From positions 49,888,501 through 49,952,500 of the forward strand of contig NC_081827.1 of the NCBI RefSeq assembly GCF_030867095.1: a stretch of 64,000 nucleotides of DNA, given 5' to 3'. Source of the stretch: Alligator mississippiensis. Taxonomy: Eukaryota > Chordata > Crocodylia > Alligatoridae. The notes under the pieces are model-generated. The model worked only from the letters and a program-made list of their open reading frames with translations, had not been told where the DNA came from and did not search any database. Of this stretch, positions 34,392-44,610 are shown one piece after another; positions within the stretch are counted from its first letter, which is position 1; every line of letters begins with the position of its first letter. Position numbers and translations under genes: made by a program.

Positions 34392-37243
34392 TTGGGGACT
34401 ACTGCCACTGCTGGCCCACTGAGAAACTCTTGCAAAGCCAGCAGACCAAGGAACTTAAGGGAGCCCACCCCTGCCCCAGCCCTAGTACAATCCGTGGGCA
34501 AGGCAAGAGCCCCCAAGGGGACACTTGCCTGCCTGTACACAAATGCCAGGAGCTTGGGGAATAAGCAGGAGGAACTCGTCCTCCTGCTTAATACAAATAA
34601 TTATGACATCATAGGGATAACAGAGACCTGGTGGGACTCCACCCATGACTGGACCATGTGTATAGATAGTTATACCCTGTACTGGAGAGATCGAGTAGAT
34701 AAAAGGGGCAGGGGTGTAGCTCTCTATGTCAAGGAAAGCTACACATCCTTGCAAGCTGATATTGGCAACTAGGGTGGATGACTGGAGACCCTCTGAGTTA
34801 AAATCCATGGGGAACACGGCATAGGGGACACAACGGTAGGAGTCTACTACAGACCTCCCACCCAAAGTCAAGAGCTTGACCAGGAGTTCACCCAGGAACT
34901 GGCTGAGGCCACATGCTTCAGGACCATGGTTGTCATGGGTGACTTCAACTACCCAGACATCTTGTGGGAGGATCACTCAGCAAAATCCAAGCAGTTGCAA
35001 AGCTTCCTCTCCTACATAGATGACCTCTACCTGACCCAAGAAGTCTACGGGCCAATGAGAGGTAAAATGCTGCTTGACCTGGTACTGGCAACTGGGGATG
35101 ACCTAATCACCGACCTAGTGATTGATGGGAAGCTGGGTGACAGCGACCACGAGCTGATCACCTTCACCATCCACTGTAAAGCTGGCAAGTCAGTCAACAA
35201 CATTGAAGTCCTTGACTTCAGGAAAGCCAACTTTGACAAGCTCAGGAGGCTTGTCAGTGAGGCCCTAAGAGACCATGAATCTAGGGGGAGGGGAGTTCAG
35301 GAACAGTGGTTGCTCTTTAAGGAAGCGAACCTCAATGCACAAGCTAATTCTATTCCATCTCGGAGGAAAGGCAGCAAGAGGGCACAGCAGCCCCCCCTGG
35401 CTCTCCAGGGATCTAGCAGACCTCCTGAGGCTAAAAAGAAAGGCCTACAAAGGATGGAGGATGGGATTCACCTCCAAGGTGGAATATTCTGCACTGGTTT
35501 GGTCCTGCAGGGAGCAAACCAGGAAAGCTAAGGCTGCAACTGAACTCCAACTAGCTTCAAGTATCAAGGACAATAAAAAGTCCTTTTTCAGATATGTAGG
35601 GAGCTGGAGGAAAAGCAAAGGCAACTTTGGACCCCTGCTAAACCAGATGGGACATCTGACAACTGACGCCCAGGAAAAAGCCAACCTATTAAATGGGTAC
35701 TTTGCGTTGGTCTTTCATCAGTCCCATGGGACGCCCATGCCCACTATGGGACAGGGAGGTCCAGGTGAGGGTGATCCCCTGCCCTCCATCAATGCTGACC
35801 TCATGAAGGAACACCTTGAGAGGCTGGATACCTTCAAGTCAGCTGGCCCTGACAATCTACACCCCAGGTTACTCAAGGAGTTACCGAGCATCATAGCCCA
35901 GCCCCTGGCACGGATCTTTGAGAACTCCTGGTGCTCTGAAGTTCCGAAGGACTGGAGGAAGGCCAATGTGGTGCCTATCTTCAAGAAAGACAGGAAAGTG
36001 GATCTGGCAAACTACAGGCCCATCAGCCTGACCTCTATCTAGGGGAAGATCTTAGAAAAGTTGGCTATCCTTAATGGACTAGCTGACACCAACATCCTGA
36101 GGGACAGCCAACATGGGTTTGTTGCGGGTAGGTCTTGCTTGACCAATCTCATTTCCTTTTATGACCAGGTGACCTATCACCTGGACAAGGGAGACGAGAT
36201 TGATGTCATATATCTTGACTTCAAAAAAGCCTTCGAACTGGTATCCCATGATCACCTCTTGGTGAAGCTGGCCAACTGTGGCCTTGGGTCCACCATGATC
36301 CGCTGGCTGGGAAATTGGCTCCATGCTTGAACCCAGAGGGTGGTGGTTGATGGAAGTCAATCGTCATGGTGCCCTGTGACCAGTGGGGTCCCCCAAGACT
36401 CTGTCCTTGGACCCATATTGTTCAACATCTTCATTAATGATGCGGACATTGGTATCAGAAGCGGACTGACCAAGTTTGCTGATGACACCAAACTCTGGGG
36501 CAAAGCATCCACACCTGAAGACAGGAGGGTGATCCAGGCTGACCTGGACAGGCTCAGCAAATGGGTGGATGAGAACCTGATGGTGTTTAACACTGAAAAA
36601 TGCAAGGTTCTCCACCTTAGGAGGAAAAACCTGCAGCCTCCTTATAGGCTCGGCAGTGCTATGCTGGCTAGCACTATGGAAGAAAGAGACTTGGGGGTCA
36701 TCATTGACCACAAGATGAACATGAGCCTTCAATGCAATGCTGTGGCTAATAAAGCAAGCAAAATGCTGGTTTGCATCCATAGATGCTTTTCAAGCAAATC
36801 CCAGGACATCATTCTCCCCTTGTACTTGGCCTTGGTGAGGTGCAGCTGGAGTACTGTGTCCAGTTTTGGGCACCACGGTTCAAAGGGATGTGGAGAAGCT
36901 TAAGAGAGTCCAGAGAAGAGCTACATGCATGATCAGAGGTCAGGAAAACAGACCTTAAGATGACAGGCTGAGAACTATGGGGCTCTTTAGCCTGGAAAAG
37001 CACAAGCTCAGGGGTGATTTGATGGCCATCTATAAGTTTATCAGGGGTGACCACCAGTATCTGGGGGAACGTTTGTTCACCAGAGTACCCCAAGGGATGA
37101 TGAGGTCGAACAGTTATAAACTACTGCAAGACCGTTTCAGGCTGGACATAAGGAAGAATTTCTTTACTGTTCGAGCTCCCAAGCTCTGGAATAGCCTGCC
37201 ATCGGAGGTGGTTCAAGCGCCTTCATTGAACACCTTCAAAGGT
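34392..37243 (+). pseudogene. CR1 ORF2, endonuclease-reverse transcriptase (broken)
   Basis: Endonuclease part: YTNARSLGNKQEEL, IGITETWWD, then VVMGDFNYPD and LGDSDHELITF, all in one frame but cut by stops near 34770, 34779 and 34794. A frameshift lies between about 35280 and 35530. Reverse transcriptase: SAGPDNLHPRLLKEL, PIFKKDRKVDLANYRPISL, HGFVAGRSCLTNL, IYLDFKKAFE, SGVPQDSVLGPILFNIFIND and the catalytic FADDTKLW near 36477-36500, with in-frame stops at 36040 and 36328. A missing base near 36840 shifts the last third, which ends RFRLDIRKNFFTVRAPKLWN. It cannot encode a working protein. Confidence 0.92.
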
Positions 37244-37424
37244 CCTGCTTAGGTAGGCTGCAGAGATCAAATTTTTTGAGTTTTTCAGAGCTTGTGTTGT
37301 AAAGCAGGGGAATATATGATTTCCCCAAGTCAAAATTCAAATGTAATACATTTTTGGTTCTACTATGAAAGGAGCTTCAGGGTCACGGACGTGGAAGTCA
37401 AGATTAACATTGCAGGCTTTGTAG

Positions 37425-38060
37425 GGCCTTGTTACACCTTATGTTGTGAGTTGCATAAATGTTGATTGGTGTTAGTGCTAGCTCAAGCTTGGAACAGTCA
37501 CGCTACAGGTCAGTAGGGGTCTGAAGTATTGAAAGGTAAGAATCCTAATCCACCACCCCAGGGAATTACTTACTTATGGCTGCCTGCTCTGTCTGTCACA
37601 GGGGGCAGCCAGGAAAGGGTTAACCTGCCTGCCTGCTGCCACTGCTGCTTTTGTGGCCCAGAGAGCAGTAGCACTGGAAGTGGACCAGTAGGCAGGTTAA
37701 CCCTTCCTTGGCTGCTTCTCTGAGACTGTGGTTGCCTGCACTAGTAGCAGGGGGAATGGGGGGAGTGGGGGGCAAAAGGACAGTGAATGGGGATCTGGGG
37801 TGCCTGGGAGGGCAGTGGGCCCAATATAGGCCAGCAGGGAAGGGGGCAGGTGGGGTGTTTTACAATAAGGTGTAGCCTAGCATGGCTACACCTTAGTGAA
37901 ACATGAGCTGGGTAATGCAGATCAGAGATGATCCTGTCCTGGAGTGGTATAGCTTTAAATTACCTAATGGGTGCTAATAAACTAGTTTTAGGTGTTAATG
38001 TGGAGATAGTCCAGGGGTTAAGAGCTCCAGGAGCTACTCAAATTACTTTGTAACATGGCC
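37425..38060. mobile_element. Fold-back TIR element (GGGCCTTGTTACA ends), copy 1
   Basis: Left end GGGCCTTGTTACA, right end TTTGTAACATGGCC. The middle is palindromic too: 'aaagggttaacctgcct' near 37610 and 'aggcaggttaacccttcc' near 37690. The right half is the inverted complement of the sequence from 63537 onward. The target duplication is unclear. Non-coding. Confidence 0.75.
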
Positions 38061-39128
38061 TTTAGTTTCCTACACTAAGCGGCCTTTCTCCTCCATGATG
38101 GAGGTTCACAGTTATAGTATAAGTGTAGCATGTGGTGAATCCTTCCATCCTTTGAATCTCTACAAAAGTTTATTGTAATCGCTCCTAAATTGCACTGGAG
38201 TAAGATCAGAACCAGGCTCTAAGGCTAGGGACAGATGTTCAAAAAGCCTGAGCCTGAATTGATTCAATCTTTGCAGGTTAATCTAACCTGGCTAGGCTGA
38301 GCCAGTTTGTAACCAGACAGACATTCCCTCTGGACTGAGGAAATTCAGACACATGCCTGCAGTGGCTCAGGTCAGAAGCTGGGGGGCACTAGAGCAGCCT
38401 TCCCTTCCCTTCTACTGTGCTGAGCTGGGGGTGGGGGGCGGCCAGGCCTTAGCAGGACATTCTCCTTAGGGAAGTCTGCCTGCACCATCCCAGGCTTTTC
38501 CCTGCTCTCTGCTCAAGTGGGAGGACTGTTGCCAGCCCCCTGCTAGCACTCTGAGGCAAGGGTGTGTGTGCAGTGCATGTATTTGTTGATGATGCAGCGC
38601 TTTTCAATCCCACTCCCTGCTTCTTTATATTGTCTGCAGCAAACTGACAAGCGAGAAAGCCAGCAGGGGGGTGATAGTGTTTATCGCCCGATGAGCAAAA
38701 GAATAACCTCTCTCTGTTACTTCAAACTCTTACTAGCTGACCTGTTGATTAGCTTCAAACAGCCCTAAGCAGTCACTGTTCTGTCCGCCTGTCCCAGTGA
38801 AATTGGAGACACACACATGTCTGCATTAGCTAGCATACCACATGCCTAGGATCCATGGCGCTAGGGTCCCTGGTGTGGGAGAAGGGGGGGGGAAGGTTCC
38901 TGCATGAGCAGTGAGAGGTAGGTAGGGCAGGGGGAAGTTGGGCAGACCCTGCTGTGCCCACAAGTCTCTGCTGGAGCTCCAGCCAGGGAGCAGAGGGGAA
39001 GGGCCAGCCCTGCTGTGGAGCAGAGAGCCCTGCCCAGCCCAGAGAGCATGCTGGGATACTGGGGGAGTCTGGTTTAACTTAAACCAGCAAGAGGTCTGGG
39101 ACAGACATTGAATAAACCAGTTTGAGCC

Positions 39129-40403
39129 TGTCCCAGGGACGCCAGGGTTAGAAGGGTACCCCGGGGCCGGACCAGGGGGGAAGTAACCACCTACTTACCC
39201 CATGCAGAGGCCGGAACAAGTAGGGACAAGCACGCGGGGAGACCGCCAGCGCGGTTTGTAAGCTGCGCTTATATCCAGCTGGGGCCGGGCGACGCCGGCA
39301 GGAGACGCCGCCCGGCAGAGATAAAAGGCGGCCCCGGAAGCGAGGCCAGGAGAGAGGCGGGGGAAGCCCACAGGGAACCCCGAGAGCGGGACCCGTGCCA
39401 GCAGGGCGCGTGTATCCGACCCGACGGGGTCAGCCGAGGCAATGGCGCTACCTGCAGCAGCTGCCGGGAGAGCGGCGGTGATAGCAGCACCAGCCGTGGC
39501 AGAGAGAGCCGCTGCATTAAAGGAGCTGGGAGAGAAAGCTGTGGCTACAGCAGCGAGGACTGCGCTCTTAAAGGAGCTGCACACGAAAAAGAAGACGACG
39601 TCGGCAGCACGATGGGAGGAGGAACTGGCTATGGTCGTAGCAGGAGTGAGGGTGGTGAAACCGGTGAGGCAATCGAGCGCGGACCCCATGAGAGAAGTGA
39701 CAGGCAGGCCGGCGGGGAGCCGGCAGTGGACTCGGCGAGGGAGAGAATGCCAGGAACAAGACTCCCAGAGAGAGGGAGCCACAAGCTCAGGGAATAGGCA
39801 CCCGGGGAAGTCGGTGGCCTTAAGCCTCCTGACAGGTTGGTAGCCAGGGGGGAGCTCGTTGGTCGGGGCTTAGGCACCCAGGTCAGAGCCTGGGCTAGGC
39901 ATGACATAGGAGTTGGAATTTAGTTTCAGTATTTCGCTCTCTTTTGGGGCTAGCTCGTGATTGTAGTGTTGAGGAGGCCTCGGGACCATACGGGCTAGGG
40001 GCAGCCGAGAAACCAGGAGGGGTGAGACCCCTAGGCAGCTTTCAGCCTGGGTAGTTTGGATCCCTGGGATAAGGACCACCAGGAGATTCAGGACCGGAAA
40101 AGCGGCGGGGCCACCGGAGGAAGGCCACTAGAAGATCAGCAGCAGCAGGTGGTGATTGGCCGGGATGTAGGGGAGGTCAGAGCCCCGTGTGTGCCCGCCG
40201 AAGGCGCGACGACCCCGGGAGGCGGCATTAACGGAGACCCCCAACACTGAGGTTACATTCAAAGTCGTGGTCGGCGAGGTTAGGGGGCCTCCCGTCACCA
40301 CCCGAGGCACCTCCCGGGGCCCTCTCGTGAGCTCGTGGCCAGTGAGAATGGCCACTCGGGCCAGAGCAGCCCGAAAGCGCCTGGTTGAGCGGAGTCGGGC
40401 ACA
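39129..40403 (+). repeat. 5' LTR of the Gmr1-like element
   Basis: 1275 bases, TG...CA ends, very GC- and CpG-rich compared with the flanking intron. It carries a TATA-like ATAAAAGG and an open frame of 133 codons (39442-39843, starting ATGGCGCTACC, alanine-rich then basic). The equal-length frame at 44925-45326 in the 3' LTR is also open but begins GTG. A 195-codon frame is open on the other strand in both LTRs (39195-39782, 44678-45265). Coding use of these frames is unproven, because high GC alone lowers stop frequency. No canonical AATAAA was noticed. Confidence 0.93.
39321..39328 (+). promoter_or_regulatory. TATA-like box in the 5' LTR
   Basis: ATAAAAGG in a GC-rich context, conserved in the 3' LTR at 44804-44810. 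It is the most likely core promoter of the element, placing transcription start about 25-30 bases downstream. An alternative 'cttatatcc' lies about 50 bases upstream. Assignment is by sequence only. Confidence 0.5.
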
Positions 40404-40406
40404 ACC

Positions 40407-40425
40407 TGGTGCGTTGGCCAGGAAG
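40407..40425 (+). other. Primer-binding site, tRNA-Gly type
   Basis: TGGTGCGTTGGCCAGGAAG begins three bases after the LTR end. It complements the 3' end of vertebrate tRNA-Gly (UCC/CCC type) as I recall it, with one mismatch in the first 18 bases. This is where minus-strand DNA synthesis would be primed. The Gag start codon follows at once at 40426. Confidence 0.8.
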
Positions 40426-43302
40426 ATGGAGGACCCCAACTTGGCTCCATATGCCAACATGCATCCCGCGGCTACAGGCCCCGCCGATGTCCTGGGGCAG
40501 AACCTACAGGTTCTAGCTCAGATCCTGGACTCCCAACAACAAATGATGGGTAGGCAACAAGATTGATTTCGACATGGCCTAGCTTCCTTTAAGATGCCCA
40601 AAATGACCAAAGATGACGACCCGGAAGCTTACATCGAAGCCTTTGAGCGGCATGCCCTTATGACGGGGCTTGACCAGAGCTATTGGGCTAGCCAGTTGGG
40701 AGCCCTAGTCATCGGCAAGGCCCAGGCTGCTTATTGGGCCCTCTCAAGAGAGGATGCCTGGGACTACGAGCTAGCGAAGCAAGCCATCCTATACAGGCTG
40801 GAAATAAACCCGGAGCACTACTGTCGCCTATTCCGGGCCAGAAAGGGGTTTGACGAGAGGCGACCCAGAGTGTTATTACAACTATTGAGGGACCTGCTAG
40901 ATAAGTGGGTGAGCCCAGCCGGACAGGACCGAGAAGCCCTGGCAGACGAAATTGTGCTCGAACAGTTCCAAAACGACCTGGAAGAACGGACACAACGTTG
41001 GGTCCGGCAGCACACCCCACGCACCTGCGATGAAGCCCTAAAGCTGGCGGAGGCGTTCACGGTCTCGGAGGCCAGCTATCTTCAAGAGAGACGGAGCCCA
41101 GGGTACTCCCCGGGGAGCCCCAAAGAGCCAGAGCACCGGAGGCCGCCGAGTCAGGGGGCTACCAGGGAAACCGTGTGCTTCCGGTGCGGGCGTAACGGCT
41201 ATTTTTCTAGAGAATGCCCAAACCAAGCGGTGGAGCACTGGATCCCTATCGACAGGTCGAGAACCTTGACCGAAAAATGGAGGGGTCCAGAATTGGGTGA
41301 ACCAATGGACTGTAGCTATGCGATCGGGGAAGAGAATGCAGCCTGGAGTCGCCCAGTCGTGAAGGCCTGGGTGGAGGGTCGCCCTGTGCAAACGACCCTG
41401 GATTCAGGGTGTGCCCAGTCACTGGTGAGGTCAGATCTGGTAGGGCAACAGGGCTGGCAGGGGGCCCGCCCCATGAGGATAGCTTGTCTCCATGGGGAGT
41501 CCCGACTAGTTGAGCGCCAGTGGGTTCGCCTCAGGGTGATGGAACACCAAGGAGAACTCCTAGTAGGGGTCATACCGCGATTAGCGTGTGAGATGTTATT
41601 AGGGCGAGACTGGGCGCCCGTGTACGATGTCTTGGACAGGGTAAGGGACACCGAGGTAGCCCGTAGAAGGATCCAAGACTGCGAAGGTTGGCTGGGCGAA
41701 ACGCAGGAGGGTGAGGAATCGGCGGACGAGGCGAGCGAGCTAGATCTCAACAACTTCACCAGCTGTCTACAGTTTCGGGAGGCTCAGACAGAGGACCCAG
41801 AGATCCGGGAATTGCAGGAACGCGCCCGGGGCCCCCAAGACGTCCCAGCACCGCCGCCAGGAGGGCCTCCCTACTTCGAGGTAAGGAACCACCTCCTTTA
41901 CCGCGTGCAAGGGGAGCGGCGGGGGGAGGCCTTAGGCTCCCAATTAGTGGTACCCACCCGATTCCGCCAAACCATCTGGCGGTTAGCACGCGCGAGCCCC
42001 ACGGGAGGGCATCTTGGACGGGAGAAGACCCTTGCGAGGATAAGCTGGTGGTTCTTTTGGCCCAGGATGGGGGAGGAAGTGGCCCGCCAGTGTGCAGCCT
42101 GCCCTGAGTGCCAGAAGACGAGAACCGAGCATCCGGCACGGGCACCCCTCCAGCCTATGCCCGTCATAGACACCCCATTCTCACGGGTAGCCCTAGATGT
42201 CGTCGGACCTCTTCCCCGTAGTAGCTCAGGGCACCAGTATATATTGGTGATCGTGGATTACGCCACCCGGTACCCAGAGGCCATCCCCTTGCGAGCGGTG
42301 ACTGCCCCGCATATTGCGGAGGAGTTAGTAAAATGGATCTCCAGGATGGGGATCCCGCATGAAATATTAACAGACCAGGGGAGGAATTTCATGTCTGGAG
42401 TCTTAAAAGCAGTGTGCCGAACGTTACAAATAAAACAACTCCGCACCTCAGTCTACCACCCCCAGACTAATAGCTTAGTGGAGCGCCTTAACGGGACAAT
42501 AAAACAGGTGTTGTGGCGCTGCATTCAGGGGGACCCCCGAAAGTGGGATCTCCTCCTCCCGCTAGTATTGTTTACCCTAAGGGACACCCCTCAGGACTCG
42601 ACGAAGTTCTCGCCGTTCGAAGTGGTGTTAGGGCACCGGCCACGGGGCCTGTTGCAGGTCTTGAGAGAAGATTGGGAACAGGAAGGAAGCTCCTCTCAAG
42701 AGCCGCAGACATACCAGAGAGAGTTTCAGCAGAGGATTAAGGTGGCCCAAGACCTCGCTCACGAAAACATGAGGGAAGCCCAGGCCCGACAGAAGGAGAG
42801 GTATGACAGCTGCACTCGGGAACGGGAATTTGAACCCAGCCAAAGGGTTCTGGTGTTGCTCCCAACATCCACCAGTAAGCTCCTGACCCAATGGCAGGAG
42901 CCATTCGAAATTCTCCGACCAATTGGACCGGTAGATTACGAGGTCCATAGGCCCGGCCACCATCGGGAAAAGCAAATCTACCACGTGAACCTCCTGCGAG
43001 AGTGGAAGGAGCCCGAAGGGTGGGTGGCCTTTTCTGAAGCAGATAACGAGGACCTTGGACCCCAGGGTTTGGGGAGAGAAGCCAGGCCCACCAAGGGGGG
43101 ACCCTTGGTCTGGATCAGAGAGGAGGTGGGCCCCATACAAAGGCAAGAGGCCCAAAATTTGGCAGAGGAATTCTGGGACGTATTCCGTGAGGAACCCGGG
43201 TGGGTTCAGGACACCTTTCATGATATAAAGACCCCCCCCCGGAGCAATAGTAAGGGAAAGGTGGTGACCCATCCCACACCACCTCTTGGAAGCCATTTGT
43301 AA
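40426..43302 (+). pseudogene. gag-protease-integrase of the Gmr1-like element (one stop, then frameshift)
   Basis: ATG at 40426 directly after the primer site. The frame has a TGA at 40564-40566, then stays open for more than 900 codons to 43302. Positions below count from the Met at 40594. Residues about 8-160 form a helical SCAN/capsid-like region (DDPEAYIEAFERHAL...). A zinc knuckle is at 195-208, with Tyr203 where the CX2CX4HX4C pattern needs His. The protease has DSG at 270-272 and LLGRD near 335. Integrase follows: GHLG at 472-475 and Cys500/Cys503 of the zinc domain, but the usual first His appears as Arg; the catalytic triad is D535, D594, E630 (D-X58-D-X35-E); a GPY/F-like module is near 764-784. 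No chromodomain. The frame is lost in a run of nine Cs near 43237, before reverse transcriptase. Confidence 0.9.
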
Positions 43303-43735
43303 AGAAGTAGACTCAATGATGAGGTTAGGGGTCATTCGGCTGTTGAGAAGCCCCTGGAGGAGTCCATTAGTGCCAGTGCGTAAGCCTGACGGGTCATTGA
43401 GGCTTTGCGTAGACTATAGACGATTGAATATCTTGGCAACGTTCGACGCATTCCCGATGCCCCATGTGGAAGAGCTGGTTGAGAGAATAGGGGATGCCCA
43501 GTATATCTCAACCCTCGACCTCGCAAAGGGGTATTGGCAGATCCCGGTGGCCAAAGAAGATCAGCCAAAGACGGCATTTGGCACCCCATGGGGGCTGTAC
43601 GAGTTTGTCAGGATGCCCTTTGGGTTACATGGTGCCGCCGCGACGTTTCAGTGCCTGATGGATCGGATACTGGCCCCACATGCCAAGTATGCCGCGGCCT
43701 ATATAGACGATATCATTATATATACCCGGACGTGA
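43286..43735 (+). pseudogene. Reverse transcriptase N-terminal part of the Gmr1-like element
   Basis: About 150 codons open in a different frame from gag-integrase. Seen: the template-gripping region (LVPVRKPDGSLRLCVDYRRLN), LDLAKGYWQIPV, TAFGTPWGLYEFVRMPFGL and the catalytic YIDD near residue 139. It begins with a non-ATG codon, so it was presumably translated as part of one polyprotein. The link to the upstream frame is broken by an extra C near 43237 and a TGA at 43265-43267, the latter looking like CpG decay of an arginine codon. It ends at a TGA at 43733-43735, two codons after the YIDD strand. Confidence 0.9.
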
Positions 43736-43771
43736 GTACAGCACAAAAGAGCCCTTCGAGCCATCCAGAAT

Positions 43772-44607
43772 TGAGACAGGCGGGGCTAACAGCCAACCCT
43801 CGAAAATGTGCCCTGGCCCAGAAGGAAACAAAATACCTGGGGTTTCTGGTTGGCAGGGGCATGATCAGACTGTTAGCCGGTAAAGTGGAGATTATCCGCA
43901 GTTTTACGCCTCCGCAAAACTGCCACCAGCTTCGATCATTCCTGGTGCTCACCAATTATTATAGGCGGTTTGTACCCCACTTCTCAGTATTGTCTGCGCC
44001 TTTATCAGAGGCACTCAGAGGGCGGAAAACAGGGGTAGTCAGGTGGACGGAAGAGATGACGCGGAGTTTCAGAAAGCTGAAACAAGCCCTCTGCGAGGAA
44101 ATGGTAATACACACTCCTGACTTCAGGAAACCCTTCGTTTTACAGACGGATGCCTCGGAGACCGCGCTGGGGGCCGTCTTAACTCAGGAGGACAGGGGCA
44201 GTGAAAGGCCCGTGGTGTACGCCAGTTGCAAGCTGCTGCCGGCGGAGAGAAGGTACTCCACCATAGAACGGGAATGCTTAGCCATACGGTGGGCGGTAGA
44301 CCACTTCAGGTATTACCTGATGGGCAGAGAATTCAAATTGGTAACGGATCATGCTCCGCTAAGGTGGCTGAGCACGGCCAAGACCGATAACGCCCGAATA
44401 ACACGGTGGGCCTTGGCACTCCAACCTTATAAGTTTTGCATAGTACACCGACTGGAGAAGGATAATGCAGTGGCGGACTTCCTATCCAGGTGTGATGGGG
44501 AAGACCAGACCGGGAGCCGAGATGACCAGCCAAATGGACAGACCAGCCTGACGGGTACGACCCGAAATGGGTCTGAAGAAGCGCCCCAAGGCATCTTGAG
44601 GGGGGGG
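43772..44607 (+). pseudogene. Reverse transcriptase connection and RNase H of the Gmr1-like element
   Basis: Continues pol one frame away from the YIDD segment; a missing base near 43771 explains the shift. Seen: GLTANPRKCALAQ and KYLGFLVGRG (reverse transcriptase thumb region), LRSFLVLTNYYRRFVPHFS, then RNase H with TDASETALGAVL, the glutamate in YSTIERECLAIRW, and VTDHAPLRWL. A terminal HRLEKDNAVADFLSR is typical of Ty3/gypsy pol. No stop occurs before the purine tract: the frame runs through it into the 3' LTR and closes only at 44964, so the true pol end is unclear. Confidence 0.88.
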
Positions 44608-44610
44608 TTG
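44598..44610 (+). other. Polypurine tract
   Basis: GAGGGGGGGGTTG immediately before the TG of the 3' LTR, where plus-strand DNA synthesis would start. Position and composition are as expected; the trailing TTG is a common variant. Confidence 0.75.

Larger units (their letters stand above)
33835..37243 (+). mobile_element. Long CR1 LINE with ORF1 esterase and ORF2, 3'-truncated
   Basis: The longest CR1 in the window. It starts within ORF1, shows both ORFs in the standard order, and stops abruptly within the last codons of ORF2 (after LNTFK). The 3' UTR and tail present in 20279-21112 are absent. CR1 insertions normally lose their 5' end, so the missing 3' end points to a later deletion or rearrangement near 37243. 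Confidence 0.92.

Noticed and set aside
39195..39782. 195-codon minus-strand frame in the 5' LTR, repeated in the 3' LTR
   Set aside because: Alanine/serine/proline-rich shadow of a CpG-rich LTR with no protein features. Noted under the LTR only.
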